A DNA stretch of 63,432 nucleotides, from NCBI GenBank assembly GCA_030829545.1, contig JAURAI010000004.1:1-63432 (forward strand), written 5' to 3'. Position numbers and translations under genes: made by a program. A model generated the notes under the pieces. The model was given only the letters and a program-made list of their open reading frames with translations, did no database searches and was not told the origin of the DNA. This DNA is from Candidatus Poseidonia sp. Its GTDB lineage: Archaea; Thermoplasmatota; Poseidoniia; Poseidoniales; Poseidoniaceae. This document shows positions 7,792 through 16,096 of this stretch, one piece after another (the first letter of the stretch is position 1; each line of letters starts with the position of its first letter).

Positions 7792-8361
7792 ATGTTCGTG
7801 ACGCCCGATTTAGAGGTTGACGAATACCTTGTTCTTCGCCCTGCATCAAAGGGCGTGTTGCCTGAGATGCTCGAAGCATATCACGAGGATTCACAGGCCG
7901 CCCAAACCGCCTTGCCGTGGCTGAATCCTTCGGATGACATTCGCCGACAATTGCGTGACATGCTGTACGACATCGAATCCCAACACGGGACAGACCGTCT
8001 CCATTTTTGGTCCATTCATGACCAAAATACCGGCCGATTCGTTGGCCTGGTCGGTTTGGGTGATGAGTTGCAAGCCCCTCAATCAACCTACAACCTCGGC
8101 TATTGGGTGCGTAAGGGCCATCGGCGTAACGGCATTGCCTCACGCTGCGTGGATACCGTATTTTCTTGGCTCACCCAACGACCTGAATTCACCACGGTAG
8201 AAATTGCCGTTCACCCTCACAATGATGCAGGTTTAGCGACGGCTGCAGCAGTCTGCGAGCGATGGAACGGTGAACGATTGCCTGAATTCATCGGCATTGA
8301 ATTCAACGAGCGAACCGTCCCTCACCACCTCCATCTTGTTGATGTGAGGCGAAGGGAATGA
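7792..8361 (+). CDS. GNAT-family N-acetyltransferase (RimJ/RimL type)
   Basis: Transfers acetyl from acetyl-CoA to an amine, in this subgroup often the N-terminus of a ribosomal protein. 189 residues. Visible features are the N-terminal LVLRPASKG strand, WSIHDQNTGRFVGLVGL (beta-strand pair), and the acetyl-CoA pyrophosphate-binding loop VRKGHRRNGIASRCVDTVF (the R/QxxGxG/A motif), followed by VEIAVHPHNDAG. The start at ATG 7792 is set by GGTGAG just before it. The longer open frame merely reads into the previous gene. The end overlaps the deacetylase start by ATGA. The substrate is unknown. Confidence 0.85.
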   Translation: MFVTPDLEVDEYLVLRPASKGVLPEMLEAYHEDSQAAQTALPWLNPSDDIRRQLRDMLYDIESQHGTDRLHFWSIHDQNTGRFVGLVGLGDELQAPQSTYNLGYWVRKGHRRNGIASRCVDTVFSWLTQRPEFTTVEIAVHPHNDAGLATAAAVCERWNGERLPEFIGIEFNERTVPHHLHLVDVRRRE

Positions 8362-9158
8362 GCGCTCAAACATGGCTGACAGTCGACAGCGATGACCTGC
8401 GTCATCTGCCCGTGTATCAAGGCCACCCGACGCGCAGTAAGCAGCAGTACGAAGGAGAACATGGAATCCTGTCGTTGCGTTTTCGGCAAGGTTGGAGCGG
8501 ATTTCTCGCATGGATGGAAAGCCATGATGCCTGCGTCACGATCTTCGTGATTTCTGATTTACTCGAGCAGGATGATTTCTCTTCCTTGCTCCGTGATGCT
8601 CTGAACCACTTTGGTACACGTCTGACCGTTGGCTGTCACGGCCACACCCATCGTTCCTGGTCAGCGTGGGGTGAAGACAAAGCTGGCTTTGCGGCCATGT
8701 TGAGTCGTTCTACCGCGTTGCTCAAGGAGCATGCAGGTGAATCGTTCCGACCCTATTTCCGAGCACCAAGCGGCTACGTGGCGCCTTGGATGGCTGAGGT
8801 TCTGGCGAGTGAGGGGTACAAAGTAGACTCGTCGGTCAATCCGTCCTGGCTGGTTCGGAAAAAGGCCGCAGGACACAGATGGAACGAGGTTGCACAAGCA
8901 ATGAAGACCAACGGTTTGGTTGAACGCCCGTGGCTGACTGCGTGGTCTCTGCCCGTCAACGGACCTGCTCTGTTCAGATTCCCTCTTTCACTTCTGGCTC
9001 GCCGCACTTGGAAAGGTACTGGCCCAGCCTTTACAGAATCTGAATTACACTACGTAGAAGATGAAAAAAGAGTGCATGCAACCGTTTATTGTCATATTCT
9101 TGACTTCGCTCGGAATAAAGGAGAATGGATTCCTCCCCTCAATCTTCATCGGGCATAG
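8358..9158 (+). CDS. polysaccharide deacetylase-like (NodB homology) protein
   Basis: 266 residues with NodB catalytic motifs: VDSDD (D10-D13, motif 1), HGHTH (H94-H98, motif 2, metal-binding histidines) and RAPSG (R135-G139, motif 3). Members remove N- or O-acetyl groups from glycans. No signal peptide is present, so it would act in the cytoplasm, perhaps on a lipid- or nucleotide-linked sugar. It overlaps the acetyltransferase by 4 bp (ATGA), implying translational coupling. The later GlmM-like and nucleotidyltransferase genes are possible sources of amino-sugar substrate, but that link is inference. Confidence 0.85.
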   Translation: MSAQTWLTVDSDDLRHLPVYQGHPTRSKQQYEGEHGILSLRFRQGWSGFLAWMESHDACVTIFVISDLLEQDDFSSLLRDALNHFGTRLTVGCHGHTHRSWSAWGEDKAGFAAMLSRSTALLKEHAGESFRPYFRAPSGYVAPWMAEVLASEGYKVDSSVNPSWLVRKKAAGHRWNEVAQAMKTNGLVERPWLTAWSLPVNGPALFRFPLSLLARRTWKGTGPAFTESELHYVEDEKRVHATVYCHILDFARNKGEWIPPLNLHRA

Positions 9159-9189
9159 ACCCAAGTAGAGCATCCAACCTCAATGGCCC

Positions 9190-9549
9190 ATGGCCATTAT
9201 CAATCTTGCAGACAAGTTTTCGATGTTTTCTGACCACTGGTCTCCGAAAGTAATTGCTGAAATGAATGATTATCAGTTCAAATTGGTCAAGATCGAAGGT
9301 GAATTTGTATGGCATCAACACGAAGATACTGACGAAGTTTTCATCGTGATGAACGGGACAATGCACATCGAATTTGACGACCACACGCTGACCCTCGAAG
9401 CAGGCGAAATGGTGGTCGTATCCAAGGGTGTTCGTCACAAACCGTATGCAGAGGATGAATGCTGCGTGATGCTGGTTGAACCGAGAGGCGTCGTGAATAC
9501 GGGTGAAGCAGAAGGTGAACTGACTGCAGAAAACGACGTATGGATCTGA
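9190..9549 (+). CDS. small cupin-domain protein
   Basis: 119 residues forming one conserved beta-barrel of the RmlC-like cupin fold. Motif 1 is FVWHQHEDTDEVFIVMNG (two His and one Glu as metal ligands) and motif 2 is GEMVVVSKGVRHKP (fourth ligand His). Such single-domain cupins are close to mannose-6-phosphate isomerase-like or sugar-binding proteins, but the substrate is not predictable. Start ATG 9190 has no clear Shine-Dalgarno. It follows the deacetylase gene by 31 bp and is convergent with the Smr gene, 2 bp apart. Confidence 0.88.
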   Translation: MAIINLADKFSMFSDHWSPKVIAEMNDYQFKLVKIEGEFVWHQHEDTDEVFIVMNGTMHIEFDDHTLTLEAGEMVVVSKGVRHKPYAEDECCVMLVEPRGVVNTGEAEGELTAENDVWI

Positions 9550-9551
9550 AG

Positions 9552-9938
9552 TTAGTCACCACGGGTGCTCGGGTCGAAATAGGTCGCACCCTCTCCTTTC
9601 GAATAGAGTACTCCATTGACTTCTTTTGCGTCAAGAGATTGTTGAAGAGGCCCTGCTCTGATAAAGTCTCGAATAGCAGTTCCTTTGTTAAATCCATGAA
9701 TGAATAAAACAGTTCGCGATTCTTTTGAAGCCTTCATCGATTCGGATTTGATACGCTCTTTTGCTTCATGCAACCCAAGATTGTGCAGATCGACTTCACA
9801 ACAATCTCGGCTTGGACTAAAGCCACATGCTTGAGCAGACTCGATGTCCAAAGTTGAGTGATGCTTGCGCGAAGATGCGGAGCGAGGTTTACTGTTCCCG
9901 TAGAGGTGACGATTGAGGCGACTTGCCTTCTTCGACAT
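9552..9938 (-). CDS. Smr-domain protein
   Basis: 128 residues. A basic N-terminal 30 residues is followed by a Smr (MutS2 C-terminal-like) domain with DLHNLGLHEAKERI (D50-L-H52) and VLFIHGFNKGTAIRDFI (H81-G, the HGxG-like motif). Smr domains are RNA- or DNA-binding and often endonucleolytic; stand-alone members act in RNA cleavage and ribosome rescue. The second motif here is HGFNKG instead of HGxGxG, still with basic and glycine residues. It is alone on its strand between the cupin and TPR genes. Confidence 0.82.
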   Translation of the reverse strand: MSKKASRLNRHLYGNSKPRSASSRKHHSTLDIESAQACGFSPSRDCCEVDLHNLGLHEAKERIKSESMKASKESRTVLFIHGFNKGTAIRDFIRAGPLQQSLDAKEVNGVLYSKGEGATYFDPSTRGD

Positions 9939-9996
9939 GGAAAATTCGTTGCTTTGAGGCTATTTAGCCCTTTAGCGAGGGTCAATTGCCCCTGCA

Positions 9997-11754
9997 TCAG
10001 TCGCAGCAGCTCTTCTCAACAGGGTCTTGCGCACAGAAGCAGGTCTTGGCCGGCTTGATGGTTGCACGAGCACTGCGCTCATCGTAGAGAGCCGAAACAG
10101 CAGCGAGTTCTACAGGAGCATCGCCACGAGCTTCGAGACAGAGTTTGAGCCCGAGCAGGCCCCACATGTTGTCCTTCCAAAGGTCAATATCGGCGCGGTA
10201 CACTTCCTCTGCTTCCTCGATGTGGCCTTGCTCAAAGAGCAACGCACCCAAAATGTGTCGGACAGGTTGCATCTGGCCCCAAGGCTCGTTGTAAGCGAGG
10301 TTGAGGGAGAGGTCAACGCCACGTCGCAACTCATCAAAGGCGGCGGTGAAGTCGTGGTCTTCGCCGGCTGCCTTAGCAAGGAATTGGCGGCGGTATTCGA
10401 TTTCAGCCTCCAGAATGGCGGCGTTCACATTCAGAATGGACGGGCCTTCAGCAGGATCTTGGTACATCAGATTGTTGTGCATCACTCGGCCGGCCAAGGC
10501 AGGGTTGCCAAGGGCTTCTTTGAACAACACCTGTTCGGCTTCGGCCTCGGGCACCATGCCCTTGGAGGCGTAGGCGACACCACGAGCGTAATGCTGAGTG
10601 GCGATGGTGGCAGGGAAGACATCCTTGTCGGAATACATCGGTTCAGCGAGAATCTCGTCCCACTTCCCGAAGCGAATCATGACGTGCCAAGGCATTGTGA
10701 CATAAGATTCGAGGAAAATCGCACCCATCGGGATGACCCCAGCGAGCATGAATTGGACACCGTGGTCGGCATCCCCTGCTGGCAGGGTATCGACAGCCTT
10801 TCGAGCGTATTTGAGGGCCGTCTCGTATTGACCGTCAAACATGGCACACCACACGATGAAATGGTGGTTGTGCATGCGATAGAACTTGTAAAATTGTGAT
10901 TCGTTTCCAGTCAGTTCCACGTAGCGGTCGTCGGCTTCAACCGCCGCAATGTTGCACTCGATGGCTTCCTTCCACTGTCCGACCCAAGCGTCAATGTGCG
11001 AGGGCATGTGGACGAGGTGGCCAAGCCCGGGCATGGCAGTACGGAGTACATCTGCTGCTGGAAGCGCCTTTTCCGGGAAGGGAGAGAGTTCGAGGGCGTG
11101 GCAGTAAAGATGGCAAAGGGCAGGGTGAACTTTGGCCTCATCGCTGCTGTCAAAGGCATCCTCCATGATCTTCACGAGCAGGAGCGTGTTGTCGTCCGCA
11201 GGGGTGATCTCGCCTGTGGTCGTGTTCTTGTCCCAGAGTTGCCAAGCCTTGAGGTTCATCAGCGCCTCAACATAGATGGTGGCGACGTCCAAGTTGCCTG
11301 CGTACTTCTCGTAGAGGGGCGCCATGGCTTCGGCGAACGCCACGTTCAAGGCCGGGTCGTTGCCCATGTTGAGCACGGTGGGGTCGGCGGCGTCTCGGGC
11401 TTCGGCTGAATGTCGAGTCGATAGCGCACGAATGAGGTCTTGCTCAAGTTCGGTGCAGTGGTCCATCACTTTCAGTGCTTGTTGAATGGGGTCGTGGCCG
11501 GAGCCAAGTCCGGGCGACCAGTTGTAACTGGAGGATACACAGTAGGCGATTCCCCACCAAGCCATTGCAAAATTTGGTTCGATTTCAGTGCATTGAACAA
11601 AACAGGCAATTGCTTGCTCGTGGTTGTAATTGAGCATGTGTCCGAATCCTTCAACATACATTCTCCTTGCATCATCGCTTTCACATGTTACTTGAGTTGC
11701 AAAGAAGTAATTTTTCTCATTTCCAAAGTCGTAATCAGAAGGGGCAAGTGACAT
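9997..11754 (-). CDS. TPR-repeat protein with cysteine-rich C-terminus
   Basis: 585 residues, built of helical tetratricopeptide-like repeats (YNHEQAIACFVQCTEIEPNF, QYETALKYARKAVDTLP, EQGHIEEAEEVYRADI). Conserved-looking HMPSHI and HNHHFIVW segments occur in a bacterial and eukaryotic family of uncharacterised TPR proteins. The C-terminal tail holds a CFC triad and a final CC pair, an unusual cluster that could bind a metal. The start at ATG 11754 (MSLAPSDYDFG) lies 25 nt behind a TATA box, so the transcript is leaderless. The 17 extra codons upstream would cross that box. The function is unknown. Confidence 0.85.
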   Translation of the reverse strand: MSLAPSDYDFGNEKNYFFATQVTCESDDARRMYVEGFGHMLNYNHEQAIACFVQCTEIEPNFAMAWWGIAYCVSSSYNWSPGLGSGHDPIQQALKVMDHCTELEQDLIRALSTRHSAEARDAADPTVLNMGNDPALNVAFAEAMAPLYEKYAGNLDVATIYVEALMNLKAWQLWDKNTTTGEITPADDNTLLLVKIMEDAFDSSDEAKVHPALCHLYCHALELSPFPEKALPAADVLRTAMPGLGHLVHMPSHIDAWVGQWKEAIECNIAAVEADDRYVELTGNESQFYKFYRMHNHHFIVWCAMFDGQYETALKYARKAVDTLPAGDADHGVQFMLAGVIPMGAIFLESYVTMPWHVMIRFGKWDEILAEPMYSDKDVFPATIATQHYARGVAYASKGMVPEAEAEQVLFKEALGNPALAGRVMHNNLMYQDPAEGPSILNVNAAILEAEIEYRRQFLAKAAGEDHDFTAAFDELRRGVDLSLNLAYNEPWGQMQPVRHILGALLFEQGHIEEAEEVYRADIDLWKDNMWGLLGLKLCLEARGDAPVELAAVSALYDERSARATIKPAKTCFCAQDPVEKSCCD

Positions 11755-11775
11755 AGTTGGCCGTTTTCGGGTGTA

Positions 11776-11784
11776 AATATAATC
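11776..11784 (-). promoter_or_regulatory. TATA box, leaderless TPR gene
   Basis: Minus-strand ATTATATTT is centred about 25 nt before ATG 11754, the classic distance from box A to the transcription start, so initiation at or next to the start codon is expected. Confidence 0.55.
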
Positions 11785-11916
11785 CCTTGCATTGGATTCT
11801 ATCAATACTCTATTGTTTTAGGGCAGAAAACCTACCGTATCTTACCGGATTCTGGAAATTGGTGGTTTTTTGATTCAGAGGGAGGTTCGCCGCAGATGGG
11901 CGAAACTGTTCAAAAT

Positions 11917-14586
11917 TCACAGGTCAGTAATATCAAACCGCTCGCTGGAAACTCCGAAATCATTCTGTGCATTCTCGTACACTTCAGGTTCAACCTTGCC
12001 CTCACGAACCAAGGATGAAAGAGAAGCCAACGCAACTGCTGCCCCATCAATTTCAAAGAATCTACGCAATGATTCCCGGGTATCTGAGCGGCCAAAACCA
12101 TCGGTGCCCAAGACGGTGAAATGTCCGCTGACCCATTGACGGATCATATCTGGAACCGCTGCCATGTTGTCAGAGACCGCTATTGTAGGGAGATCTTCGC
12201 TGAGCAAGGTTTGCACCCATGGCTCTCGTACAGGTTGAGTTGGATTGAGTCGATTGTAGCGGTCGCAGGCTAAACCTTCTCGGCGTAGTTCCCCATAGGA
12301 AGTTGCGGAGTAAATCTCACAACGTACGCCATACTTTTCGAGTTTCTCAACCGCATCAAGGACTTGGACCATGATGGGCCCCGAACCAATAAGGCGGACC
12401 ACGGGTCCATCGCCCTTTGGAGCACCACGAAGCAAGTACATGCCCTTGATAATACCGTCATCAACGCCTTTTGGCTTGGGCGGCATCGGGTAGTTTTCGT
12501 TGTATACAGCAATATAATGAATGACATCTTTGTTGTCCTGGTACATTTCATCTACACCGTAGCGGATGATGGCGGCCAATTCGTAGGCAAAGGCGGGATC
12601 CCATGCACGAACTGCTGGATTGGTATGAGCCATCAACAGAGAGTGCCCGTCTTGATGCTGCAGGCCTTCCCCGTTGAGGGTCGTCCTTCCCGAGGTAGCC
12701 CCCATGAGGAATCCACGAGCGCGCTGGTCGGCTGCTGACCAAATCAAATCGGCCACGCGTTGGAATCCGAACATGGAATAGAAGGTGTAGAAGGGGATGG
12801 TGGGGTAAAGGTGAGTGGAATAAGAGGTTGCAGAGGCAATGAATGTGGAGGTCGCTCCGGCCTCATTTATTCCCTCTTCAAAGAGTTGACCTTTCTGCGA
12901 TTCTTTGTACTTCATCAGCACTTTGTGGTCCACAGGCTTGTAGAGTTGGCCTTCTGGATGGTAGATTCCAAATTCTGCGAAGAGTGGGTCCATTCCGAAG
13001 GTTCGGGCTTCATCTGGAATGATCGGAACGACGCGCTTACCGAAGGCTTTGTCCTTCATGAGTGCACGCAAAATTCGCACAAAGGCCATCGTCGTTGAGA
13101 CTTCCATTGCCCCTTTGGTTCCTTGATCAAATTCCGCATAGGCTGCTCTATCAGGAAGTTCGATACTCTCGGTTGGCGTCACACGCTTGGGCATGGAGCC
13201 ACCAAGTTCCTGGCGTCGTTGTGCGGCATATGCAACCAGTTCGGGAACATCTTCGGGACGGACATAGGGGTAGTCTTCAAGATCCTTATCACTGAATGAA
13301 AGGCCGATGTCATCGCGCATGTACTGCATCGTTTCGAGGTCTGCCTTTTTCTTTTGATGCGTCGTATTTCGTCCTGCAAAGGCAGGTCCGAGACCATAGC
13401 CTTTGATGGTCCTGATGATCACGACGGTTGGCTCGCCTTTGTGGGCGGTAGCCTGTGCATAAGCAGCATGGAGCTTGCGGAAATCATGGCCTCCCACGTC
13501 AGCGCAGAGGTCTTCAAGCGCAGCGTCGTCAAGATGTGAAACCAACGTTGTAAGTCCCGGACTGTTGAATAATTCTTTGCGAATCGTTGCGCCATCGGAG
13601 GTCATGATGCGTTGTTCGTCGCCGTCAACAAGCCCGTTAAGACGGGCTGCGAGCAAGCCTTGTTCGTCTCCTGCGAACAAATCATCCCAGGAACTGCCCC
13701 AGAGCACTTTGATGACGTTCCAGCCAGAGCCACGAAAACGTCCTTCGAGTTCTTGGACGATTTTTGAATTGCCGCGGACCGGGCCGTCGAGACGCTGCAA
13801 GTTACAATTCATCGTCATCACAATGTTATCCAGCCCTTCACGGCCAGCGAGAGAGAGTTGGGAGAGTGATTCGGGTTCATCCGATTCTCCATCGCCCATT
13901 GTGTACCAGACACGCGAGGCGCTCGTTGTGATGAGTTCGCGGTCCTCGAGATAGCGGTTAAAGCGCGCCTGGTGGATGGCCGTCATGGCACCTAAGCCCA
14001 TGCTCACGGTTGGAAATTCCCAAAATTCAGGCATCAAACGCGGATGTGGGTATGAAGACAGACCTTTTCCTTCGACTTCTTGGCGAAAGTGTTCCATATC
14101 CTCGTTCGTGAGGCGGCCTTCGAGCCAAGCCCGAGCGTAAATCCCTGGCGAGGCATGCCCCTGCCAGTACAAATGGTCGCCAGCACCATCTCCGTCCTTG
14201 CCGCGGAAGAAATGATTGAAGCCAATTTCCCAAGCGTGTGATGCCGATGCATAGGTCGAGATATGCCCGCCAATGCCATCGAAATATTTGTTCGCCCTCG
14301 TGACCATCATCATGGCATTCCATCGAATGACGCCGTGGAGGCGTTCCTCAAGGTCAAAATTCCCCGGGTAGGCGCCTTGATCTTCAGGATGAATGCTGTT
14401 CAAGTAGGGCGTGTTCACAACGTCAATGTCAACACCCGCCTGCTTGGCTGCGTCGAGGGTGGCATGCAGAAGGCGTTTGGCTTCCTCCGAGCCGAGACGT
14501 TGCTCAACCGCTCGAATGGAGTCCTGCCATTCTTGGGTTGAAACAGGATCTGGGTCCGGTTGAGTTGAACGACCCGAGAAGCCCAT
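11917..14586 (-). CDS. aceE: pyruvate dehydrogenase E1, homodimeric bacterial type
   Basis: Decarboxylates pyruvate with thiamine diphosphate and passes the acetyl group to a lipoylated E2. At 889 residues it matches the 887 of Escherichia coli AceE and is not the alpha/beta E1 or ferredoxin oxidoreductase usual in archaea. The TPP/Mg motif GDGESDEPES...NCNLQRLDGPVRGN is intact, as are HLYWQGHASPGIYAR and the C-terminal SDNMAAVPD...GTDGFGRSDTR. No E2 or E3 gene lies in the window; a GcvH is found at 55.9 kb. It is monocistronic. The enzyme implies oxygen-tolerant central metabolism and probably a bacterial origin. Confidence 0.93.
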   Translation of the reverse strand: MGFSGRSTQPDPDPVSTQEWQDSIRAVEQRLGSEEAKRLLHATLDAAKQAGVDIDVVNTPYLNSIHPEDQGAYPGNFDLEERLHGVIRWNAMMMVTRANKYFDGIGGHISTYASASHAWEIGFNHFFRGKDGDGAGDHLYWQGHASPGIYARAWLEGRLTNEDMEHFRQEVEGKGLSSYPHPRLMPEFWEFPTVSMGLGAMTAIHQARFNRYLEDRELITTSASRVWYTMGDGESDEPESLSQLSLAGREGLDNIVMTMNCNLQRLDGPVRGNSKIVQELEGRFRGSGWNVIKVLWGSSWDDLFAGDEQGLLAARLNGLVDGDEQRIMTSDGATIRKELFNSPGLTTLVSHLDDAALEDLCADVGGHDFRKLHAAYAQATAHKGEPTVVIIRTIKGYGLGPAFAGRNTTHQKKKADLETMQYMRDDIGLSFSDKDLEDYPYVRPEDVPELVAYAAQRRQELGGSMPKRVTPTESIELPDRAAYAEFDQGTKGAMEVSTTMAFVRILRALMKDKAFGKRVVPIIPDEARTFGMDPLFAEFGIYHPEGQLYKPVDHKVLMKYKESQKGQLFEEGINEAGATSTFIASATSYSTHLYPTIPFYTFYSMFGFQRVADLIWSAADQRARGFLMGATSGRTTLNGEGLQHQDGHSLLMAHTNPAVRAWDPAFAYELAAIIRYGVDEMYQDNKDVIHYIAVYNENYPMPPKPKGVDDGIIKGMYLLRGAPKGDGPVVRLIGSGPIMVQVLDAVEKLEKYGVRCEIYSATSYGELRREGLACDRYNRLNPTQPVREPWVQTLLSEDLPTIAVSDNMAAVPDMIRQWVSGHFTVLGTDGFGRSDTRESLRRFFEIDGAAVALASLSSLVREGKVEPEVYENAQNDFGVSSERFDITDL

Positions 14587-14750
14587 GCCATGTCCCCCTT
14601 GCTAATGGGTCAATGGTGAGGGTTTTCAATCCCTCGCTTCCAACAAACCCGTTTTGGATGAGAGAATAATGCCGTAATTCCCCCGACGGGTCAGCGACGG
14701 CGGCGTCAAAAAGCGCCTTCTGTGGCTCAATTCATCGTTTGACGGGGTAA

Positions 14751-14760
14751 TCAATAAAAG
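14751..14760 (+). promoter_or_regulatory. TATA-like box of the Hc1-like gene
   Basis: TCAATAAAAG is centred 27-28 nt before ATG 14783, fitting leaderless transcription of the small histone-like gene. Confidence 0.4.
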
Positions 14761-14782
14761 CCGACCTTCTCAGCCGCCCTTT

Positions 14783-14962
14783 ATGTCCGTTGAGGCTATG
14801 GTACAGAAGATGATTGATGAATTGAACGAAGCCCTTGCAGATGCTGTGAAGCATGACAAGGGTAACTCTGCCGCTGGCACCCGTGTCCGCAAGGCAATGC
14901 AAGCAGCAAAGGCTGCTGCACAGGACGTTCGCAAGAAGGTCCAAGACGACAAGAACAACTGA
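14783..14962 (+). CDS. Hc1-like (histone H1-like) small basic protein, 59 aa
   Basis: The frame from ATG 14783 to TGA 14960-14962 encodes 59 residues, MSVEAMVQKM to QDDKNN. The middle, GNSAAGTRVRKAMQAAKAAA followed by QDVRKKVQ, matches the pattern of Hc1 histone H1-like proteins (GNKAAAxRVRKxxxxLEKxxKxxRK): a Lys/Arg/Ala-rich amphipathic helical hairpin that compacts DNA. The N-terminal VQKMIDELNEALADAVK is a typical first helix. A TATA-like box lies 27 nt upstream. It is transcribed divergently from aceE. Hc1 proteins are known mostly from bacteria. It is under 60 codons and easily missed. DNA binding is inferred. Confidence 0.75.
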   Translation: MSVEAMVQKMIDELNEALADAVKHDKGNSAAGTRVRKAMQAAKAAAQDVRKKVQDDKNN

Positions 14963-15046
14963 GTTGGCCTTCAGGCCAAGGTCGAACGACCATGCTTGCT
15001 CCTTCGTGTGGATACGTTGAATTGATGCCTTGATTGAGAGGCGAAC

Positions 15047-16096
15047 ATGCAACCCCCACTCAGTGGAGTCAAAGTCCTTGATCTTTCTCGAATTCTTGCA
15101 GGACCTCATGCCGCGCAAACGCTGGCTGATTTAGGGGCTGAAGTTACCAAGGTTGAGGCTCCTTGGGGAGATGATACCCGATCGTGGGGACCTCCCTTTC
15201 AGACAGGTTTTGGCAAGCATCAGGTTGCCTCCTACTTTCTCTCAGCCAACCGTGGCAAGGTCATCATCTCGGCAAATATCAAGGAAGAAGCGGCTCGCAT
15301 CCAAGCGCTGATGGCTCAAGCTGATGTCATCATTGAAAATTTCAAACCTGGGACGTTTGAGCGGTACCTTGGAAAAGCGCCGAAGAACGCAATTATTTGC
15401 AGTATTTCGGGCTACGGGCAAAACGGCCCCCGACGGGACGAGCCCGCTTTTGACCTCACCATGCAAGCGAGAAGTGGGATCATGTCCATCACTGGGGAGA
15501 AGGATGGCCCCCCCGCAAAGGTGGGTGTTGCCTGGATTGACGTGATGACGGGCATGAATGCTGTCAGTGCTATTCTTGCCGCCCTCTTGGTTCGAGAACG
15601 AACCGGAAAGGGTTCGCACATTGACATTTCACTGTGGGATACGGCCATTGCCGCACTGGTCAATCAGGGCCACAATGCCTTGACCGGAATGGTGCCACAA
15701 CGCATGGGGAGTGCCCATCCCAACCTGGTACCCTACCGTGTTTTCGAGGCCGAGGATGGATGGTTTGCCATTGGAGTAGGAACGAAGCGCCAATGGCTCG
15801 TGCTCGTCGAAGCGCTTGGCTTAGAAGCGCCGAATTCTTGGAGTGACAACAGCGTGCGAATTGCTGAACGAGACAAGGTTGAGGCGCTTGTGCAATCTGC
15901 CGTCAAACAACACGCTCGCACCGATTTAGAAGCGATGCTGAGTGGAATTCCATGTGCGCCCGTCAACACTGTGAACGAAGCGTTACAAGATAAACAATCA
16001 GAGGCGAGAGGCGTTCTTGATGAATACAAGGGCGTGACGACACTGGCCAGTCCGTTGCGGTTCATTCAACCGTCAAAGGAAAACAGTGATGTTTGA
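15047..16096 (+). CDS. CaiB/BaiF-type (family III) CoA transferase
   Basis: 349 residues. Family III CoA transferases move CoA between carboxylic acids through an aspartyl-CoA thioester. The N-terminal motif LSGVKVLDLSRILAGPHAAQ (with its variant Rossmann turn), ADVIIENFKPGTFERYLG and the catalytic aspartate in PAFDLTMQARSG are present, as is GKGSHIDISLWD. It is shorter than the usual 380-440 residues at the C-terminus. The ribosome binding site GAGGCGA precedes ATG 15047. It converges on FEN1 with a 31-bp overlap. The substrates (formyl, succinyl, carnitine or other acyl-CoA) cannot be told. Confidence 0.9.
   Translation: MQPPLSGVKVLDLSRILAGPHAAQTLADLGAEVTKVEAPWGDDTRSWGPPFQTGFGKHQVASYFLSANRGKVIISANIKEEAARIQALMAQADVIIENFKPGTFERYLGKAPKNAIICSISGYGQNGPRRDEPAFDLTMQARSGIMSITGEKDGPPAKVGVAWIDVMTGMNAVSAILAALLVRERTGKGSHIDISLWDTAIAALVNQGHNALTGMVPQRMGSAHPNLVPYRVFEAEDGWFAIGVGTKRQWLVLVEALGLEAPNSWSDNSVRIAERDKVEALVQSAVKQHARTDLEAMLSGIPCAPVNTVNEALQDKQSEARGVLDEYKGVTTLASPLRFIQPSKENSDV

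Noticed and set aside
10027-10899. Plus-strand frame of 290 codons
   Set aside because: Antisense to the TPR protein. No motif, and the minus strand is clearly coding.
14732-15118. Minus-strand open frame of 128 codons across the Hc1-like gene
   Set aside because: It runs antisense to a motif-bearing small gene, has no ribosome site and ends in the CoA transferase start. The plus-strand Hc1-like frame explains the region.
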